Source: Bog-756 sp963769765 (GTDB lineage Bacteria; Actinomycetota; Acidimicrobiia; Acidimicrobiales; RAAP-2). From it: a stretch of 64,000 nt of DNA. Both the position numbers and the translations under genes were made by a program. This document shows, in pieces, positions 60,635-64,000 of this stretch; the stretch's first letter is position 1, and every line of letters starts with the position of its first letter. The stretch lies in NCBI GenBank assembly GCA_963769765.1, contig CAVYNA010000004.1, positions 434,001 through 498,000 of the forward strand. The letters run 5' to 3'. The notes beneath the pieces were generated by a model. That model saw nothing but the letters and a program-made list of their open reading frames with translations, was not told the origin of the DNA and made no database searches.

Positions 60635-61522
60635 TCACCCGAGACCCGCGAGGCCGAAGACCACCTTCGCGACGGACGAGAAGTCCTCTCGGCCGTAGCC
60701 GGCGGCGATCGCCGCGGTGAGCGCCTGCCTGGCGGCGGCGGTCGTCGAGAGGGGCACCCCGGCCGAGGCACCGTACACCAGTGCGAGATCGAGGTCCTTC
60801 GCCATGAGCTCGGTCATGAATCCGGGCTGCCACCCGTTGGAGGCCGGGCTCTCCGGCACGACGCCCGGCACCGGAAGACGGGTCCGTACCGCGACGCAGT
60901 CACCGGTCGAGTGCTCGAGCACTTCGAGCAGCTTCACGAGATCGACACCGGAAGCGACCGCAAGCGCGGTGGCCTCCGCCGTCGCCAGCATCTGCGCGGC
61001 GTAGATGAGGTTGTTGCAGAGCTTGACGACCTGGCCCATCCCTGGCCCGCCCACGTGCACGATGAGACCCGAGAAGGGATCGAGGGCGGGGGTGGCCTGC
61101 TCGAGTACCGAGGCGTCTCCGCCCACCATCAAGGTGAGCCGACCCTTTTCCGCTCCAATCGTCCCTCCCGAGAGGGGAGCGTCGAGGAATGCGGCGCCGG
61201 TCGCGGCCACCCGTTCGTGCTGGGTACGCTCCACCTCGGGGTCGATGGTCGAGCAGTCGACGACGATCTTGCCGGAGCCGAGCTCGGGGAGCATCGCGCC
61301 GACGACGTCGACCACTTGCGGCGAGCTCGGGACGCAGAGGATCACGACCTCGCTCGTCGACGCGACGCCCTCGGGACCGGCACCTTCGACCGCGCCGAGC
61401 GCGACCGCGCGCGCGACCGGGCCCGGGCTCCTCGACGCGACGGTCACCCGGTGGCCCGCCTCGAGCAGGTGGCGGGTCATGGGCAGCCCCATCGCACCGA
61501 GCCCGATGAACCCGATGTCCAT
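60635..61522 (-). CDS. NAD(P)-dependent beta-hydroxyacid dehydrogenase (3-hydroxyisobutyrate / tartronate-semialdehyde reductase type)
   Basis: 295 residues. GFIGLGAMGLPMTRHLLEAGH is the Rossmann loop; DAPLSGGTIGAEKGRLTLMVGG is the substrate-binding signature; the catalytic Lys is in GQVVKLCNNL, with MAKDLDLAL near the C-terminus. In this operon it probably oxidises or reduces a 3-hydroxy acid from sugar degradation; GarR-like tartronate-semialdehyde reductase is the best guess. ATG 61522. Confidence 0.88.
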   Translation of the reverse strand: MDIGFIGLGAMGLPMTRHLLEAGHRVTVASRSPGPVARAVALGAVEGAGPEGVASTSEVVILCVPSSPQVVDVVGAMLPELGSGKIVVDCSTIDPEVERTQHERVAATGAAFLDAPLSGGTIGAEKGRLTLMVGGDASVLEQATPALDPFSGLIVHVGGPGMGQVVKLCNNLIYAAQMLATAEATALAVASGVDLVKLLEVLEHSTGDCVAVRTRLPVPGVVPESPASNGWQPGFMTELMAKDLDLALVYGASAGVPLSTTAAARQALTAAIAAGYGREDFSSVAKVVFGLAGLG

Positions 61523-61565
61523 GCGCTTGGCTCCTCGTCTCTCGTGAACGGTCCGGACCGACCGC

Positions 61566-62924
61566 TCAGTGCCCGAACTTCGGGAGCCAGGTGGCGGTGC
61601 CCGCCAACAGCTCCTCGACCATCGCCTCGGTCTGGTGGAGGTCGCCGCGGCCGGCGAGCGGATCGAGGAAGTACGCGGACTCGGCCAGTCGCCGGTCGCC
61701 CATCAGGGCGGCGGCCACCGTCAGCTCCTGGACCTCGACGTGGCGTCGGACGAGCTCCGCGAAGAAGGGCGGGAGCAAGGCGACGTCGCGCCCTCGGATG
61801 CCGGTCGCGTCGACGACGCAGATCGACTCGACGACCGCTCCCTCACGGAGGTCGGGCGCCTGCCCGGCGTTCGGGATGTTGACCGGGACCTCGCGGGGCT
61901 CTCCCGTCAGGAGCGAGTCGATGATCGGCGCCGGGAGTTCCCCGGACGACCAGGCGTGGAGATCCTTGGTGCCGGCAAGCCACGCGTCGACGTCCGCGAC
62001 GTACTCGCTCTGGTGCTGCTTCCGGCGGGCGATGTCGGTGAGATCGATGTTGAGCTCGCTCCCCCACCCGGACTCCTCGGTGAGCGCCCAGGGGACGAAT
62101 TCGGCGAGGTGGCGATCACCGGCCGCGGGGAGCGCTCCCCAGCGATCGAGGAAGGTGAGCTGGAGGGCGTGACGGCGGACGAAGTCGAGGCGGCTGAACG
62201 GCTCAGCGGCCGCCTCCCGGGCCCCCGGTGCGAGCGCGTCGAGCCCGCCGGCCTCGTCGACCATCTCGGCGAGGATCGCGAACCCGTCCTCACCGTCGAG
62301 CTCGAGCGAGGTGACCACCGGGAAGTGGTTGACGCCGGCGACAATCGGATGCACGGCTTCGGCGGGCTTGCCGGTCGCGATGGCGAAGTCGAGCGCCCAG
62401 TTGCCGACCTCGTGGCAGAGGCCGACCGTCTTGATCCGGCTTTCGCGACAGACCGCCCGGGTGAGGCAGGTCATCGGATTGGTGATGTTGAGCAGCCAGG
62501 CGTCCGGGCACGCCTCTTCCATGTCGGCCGCGATGCCGACGAGGACGGGCACGTTTCGCAGGGCGCGGGTGATGCCCCCGGGACCGACCGTGTCACCGAC
62601 CGACTGGCGGATGCCGTAGCGGGCGGGCACCTCGAGATCGACGGTCATGGAGTCGAACCCGCCCGTCGAGATGGTGACGATTACGAAGTCGGCGCCGTCG
62701 AGCGCGCGCCGCTGGTCCGTCGTGGTGGTGATGGCCACCCCGGCGCCCATGACCTCGTCGAGCTTGTGGCCGAGCGCCTCCATCTTCTCGAGAGGCGCGG
62801 GGTCGATGTCCTCGAGGACGATGCGCGCGCCGTGCAGTGAGGGCGTCCCGAGCAGGTCGGCGAGGAGCTCGGGCGTCCACTGGTAGCTCCCCCCGCCAAC
62901 GATGACAACTGTCGGAGCGGTCAC
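61566..62924 (-). CDS. Glycoside hydrolase family 4 protein
   Basis: 452 residues. GH4 enzymes use NAD+ and Mn2+ and an oxidation-elimination mechanism. The N-terminal VVIVGGGSYQWTPELLADLL is the NAD loop; ADFVIVTISTGG, LLNITNPMTCLTRAVCR and VGLCHEV carry the Asn and metal-binding Cys, and GVNHFPVVTSLE the His. Members act on alpha-galactosides, 6-phospho-glucosides or alpha-glucuronides; which one is unclear. GTG 62924, with a TAGAGT box and a palindrome upstream. Confidence 0.9.
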   Translation of the reverse strand: MTAPTVVIVGGGSYQWTPELLADLLGTPSLHGARIVLEDIDPAPLEKMEALGHKLDEVMGAGVAITTTTDQRRALDGADFVIVTISTGGFDSMTVDLEVPARYGIRQSVGDTVGPGGITRALRNVPVLVGIAADMEEACPDAWLLNITNPMTCLTRAVCRESRIKTVGLCHEVGNWALDFAIATGKPAEAVHPIVAGVNHFPVVTSLELDGEDGFAILAEMVDEAGGLDALAPGAREAAAEPFSRLDFVRRHALQLTFLDRWGALPAAGDRHLAEFVPWALTEESGWGSELNIDLTDIARRKQHQSEYVADVDAWLAGTKDLHAWSSGELPAPIIDSLLTGEPREVPVNIPNAGQAPDLREGAVVESICVVDATGIRGRDVALLPPFFAELVRRHVEVQELTVAAALMGDRRLAESAYFLDPLAGRGDLHQTEAMVEELLAGTATWLPKFGH

Positions 62925-62963
62925 CGTCCTGGCCGTTCCACCTGATCGCCGCTCATGGGCAGC

Positions 62964-62969
62964 ACTCTA
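62964..62969 (-). promoter_or_regulatory. -10 box of the GH4 operon
   Basis: TAGAGT on the minus strand, 39 bases before GTG 62924, so this gene has a leader of about 32 bases. It lies 35 bases downstream of the 63004-63019 palindrome, so a bound dimer would sit just above the -35. Confidence 0.45.
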
Positions 62970-63003
62970 ACCATCGGCCGACGTCCGACGCCGTGCGATC
63001 GCA

Positions 63004-63019
63004 TGCACCACGTGGTGCA
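63004..63019. promoter_or_regulatory. Perfect 16-bp palindrome TGCACCACGTGGTGCA
   Basis: Full dyad centred on CACGTG, in the 96-base gap between the rhamnosidase and GH4 genes. It shares the form T-R-C-A-Y-CACGTG-R-T-G-Y-A with the palindrome at 46926-46941. Likely operator for a sugar-responsive regulator, not encoded in the window. Confidence 0.6.
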
Positions 63020-63020
63020 G

Positions 63021-64000
63021 TCAGCCAGCCGGTGCCGAGACGAAGGAGTAGGTCCCCGCGCCCACCACGATCCGCGCGCTGCCGGAGGTGGACGTGACCG
63101 AGTGGACTCCGGACACCCGGTGAGCGGGCACGCCTTCCTCGGTGACCGATGCACCGACGACAACTGGCAGGACCACCGTCGCAACCATGTTGGGCGGAAC
63201 GGTCGTCGTGAGGGTGAACACACCGGCGTCCCCCGCGGGGTTGCTCCACCCGACGTCGACGACCCCGCGTGGGGTCGGGACCGAGCCGCTTGCCGCCGCG
63301 AGTCCGGTCGGCGGCGGTGCGATCGCACAGGTGGCGAAGCCCGGACCGGTCGGCGCGACGCCGAGCAGCGCTCGCTGGATCTCGACTGCGACCGGCGAGC
63401 CCCAGCCGTGCGACATGCTGTCGCCGTTCACGTCCGAAGGGTTCCAGACCTCCCAGGTGAAGGTCGCCCCACGGGCCAGGATGTTCGCCCAGCCGTCGAT
63501 CGACGCGTCCGTCAGCAGCGAGACCAGCTCCGACGACCGGCCGGCCAGGGACAGCGCGCGGAGAACCTCGTTTGCCGTCTGCGGCGGGGTCTGCATCCCG
63601 AGCCCGGCAACATAGGCCGCCACCGTGTCGATCCGATCGTTCGGCACCGCGCCGTAGGCGAGGGCGCACGCGTTGGCCGTCTGCGAGGCCGCCGTGGTCT
63701 GGGCACCCGAGCCCGTGATGCCGTCGACATAGATCCCGTCCGGTCGGGTGAGATGCCGGCCGATGGCGATCCGCAGGCGCGCCGCCCGGTCGTGCTGGAC
63801 GGCCACCTCGCTTTCGGGTCGGCCGATGGCCGCGGCGAGGGCCGCCGTGCGCGCGAACACGTTCGCGCCGAGGACGTTGAGCCGGGTCACGACCGGGAAG
63901 TCGTAGTAGACGTTGGTCGCCGGCAACGAGGTCACGAGCCCGTTCTTCGACGAGACGGCGCGGGCCACATAGTCCGACAGGCGCTGGAGCGCAGGGTAGA
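63021..64000 (-). CDS. GH78 alpha-L-rhamnosidase-like protein (C-terminal part; 5' end beyond window)
   Basis: The last 326 residues of a larger protein. The alpha/alpha-barrel end shows YPALQRLSDYVARAV, VYYDFPVVTRLNVLGANVF and, diagnostic of GH78, SMSHGWGSPVAVEIQRALLGVAP, then the beta-sandwich domain with GSVPTPRGVVDVGWS and GTYSFVSAP. GH78 enzymes release terminal alpha-L-rhamnose with inversion. The catalytic Glu residues lie upstream of the window. It is followed by the GH4-dehydrogenase-aldolase-kinase genes on the same strand, giving a polysaccharide or glycoside degradation operon. Confidence 0.85.
   Translation of the reverse strand, partial: YPALQRLSDYVARAVSSKNGLVTSLPATNVYYDFPVVTRLNVLGANVFARTAALAAAIGRPESEVAVQHDRAARLRIAIGRHLTRPDGIYVDGITGSGAQTTAASQTANACALAYGAVPNDRIDTVAAYVAGLGMQTPPQTANEVLRALSLAGRSSELVSLLTDASIDGWANILARGATFTWEVWNPSDVNGDSMSHGWGSPVAVEIQRALLGVAPTGPGFATCAIAPPPTGLAAASGSVPTPRGVVDVGWSNPAGDAGVFTLTTTVPPNMVATVVLPVVVGASVTEEGVPAHRVSGVHSVTSTSGSARIVVGAGTYSFVSAPAG

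Overview
The window is high-GC DNA from an actinobacterium, most likely of the class Acidimicrobiia. The evidence is strong G/C third-position bias, frequent GTG and TTG starts, an RNase J plus FtsK gene set, and two exported proteins ending in six copies of a roughly 42-residue GYW-(L/M)-V-A-(A/S)-DGG-(I/L)-F-(A/S)-FGD repeat, which I associate with Acidimicrobiales. Many operon-leading genes carry a TANNNT -10 box 6-7 bases before the start codon, a leaderless arrangement common in Actinobacteria.

Region 1 (1-22.6 kb, all minus strand) is conserved housekeeping. It holds five diaminopimelate/lysine pathway genes (dapD, dapC, dapF, dapA, dapB), hflX, the tRNA-A37 modification pair miaA-miaB, queF, thrB, a D,D-carboxypeptidase, ftsK, RNase J, an M16 peptidase, pnp and rpsO. 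A small accessory island (a ferritin-like diiron protein and two TetR regulators) sits between dapB and dapA.

Region 2 (22.7-27.5 kb) has a 1-Cys peroxiredoxin with a good promoter, a divergent crotonase-HAD pair, and an 824-residue membrane protein joining an N-terminal membrane domain, a kinase-like domain and a lipid-flippase-like domain. Region 3 (27.6-32.1 kb) holds the two exported repeat proteins, separated by degenerate 30-bp tandem repeats.

Region 4 (32.3-47.1 kb) is a surface-polysaccharide locus: a GT-C membrane glycosyltransferase, five GT4 glycosyltransferases, two methyltransferase-like proteins, a Wzm/Wzt ABC exporter, clpP coupled to wzm, a tRNA-Leu and two more methyltransferases. 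It appears built from repeated methyltransferase/GT blocks. Three genes here (wzt, one GT4, one methyltransferase) each carry a single frameshift, yet the restored frame still ends in a 4-bp GTGA overlap with the next gene.

Region 5 (47.1-53.3 kb) is acyl-CoA and small-molecule metabolism: SDR, two MaoC-type proteins, enoyl-CoA hydratase, a NagB-like deaminase, an alpha/beta hydrolase and a TauD dioxygenase. Region 6 (53.3-58.4 kb) is a branched-chain-amino-acid-type ABC system in fused form: LivG, a LivH-LivM fusion, and an MFS-LivF fusion. Region 7 (58.4-64 kb) is a carbohydrate catabolic operon: GH78 rhamnosidase (partial), GH4 glycosidase, beta-hydroxyacid dehydrogenase, aldolase-like protein and FGGY kinase. 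A 16-bp perfect palindrome lies upstream of the GH4 gene, and a closely related one lies upstream of the SDR at 47 kb.
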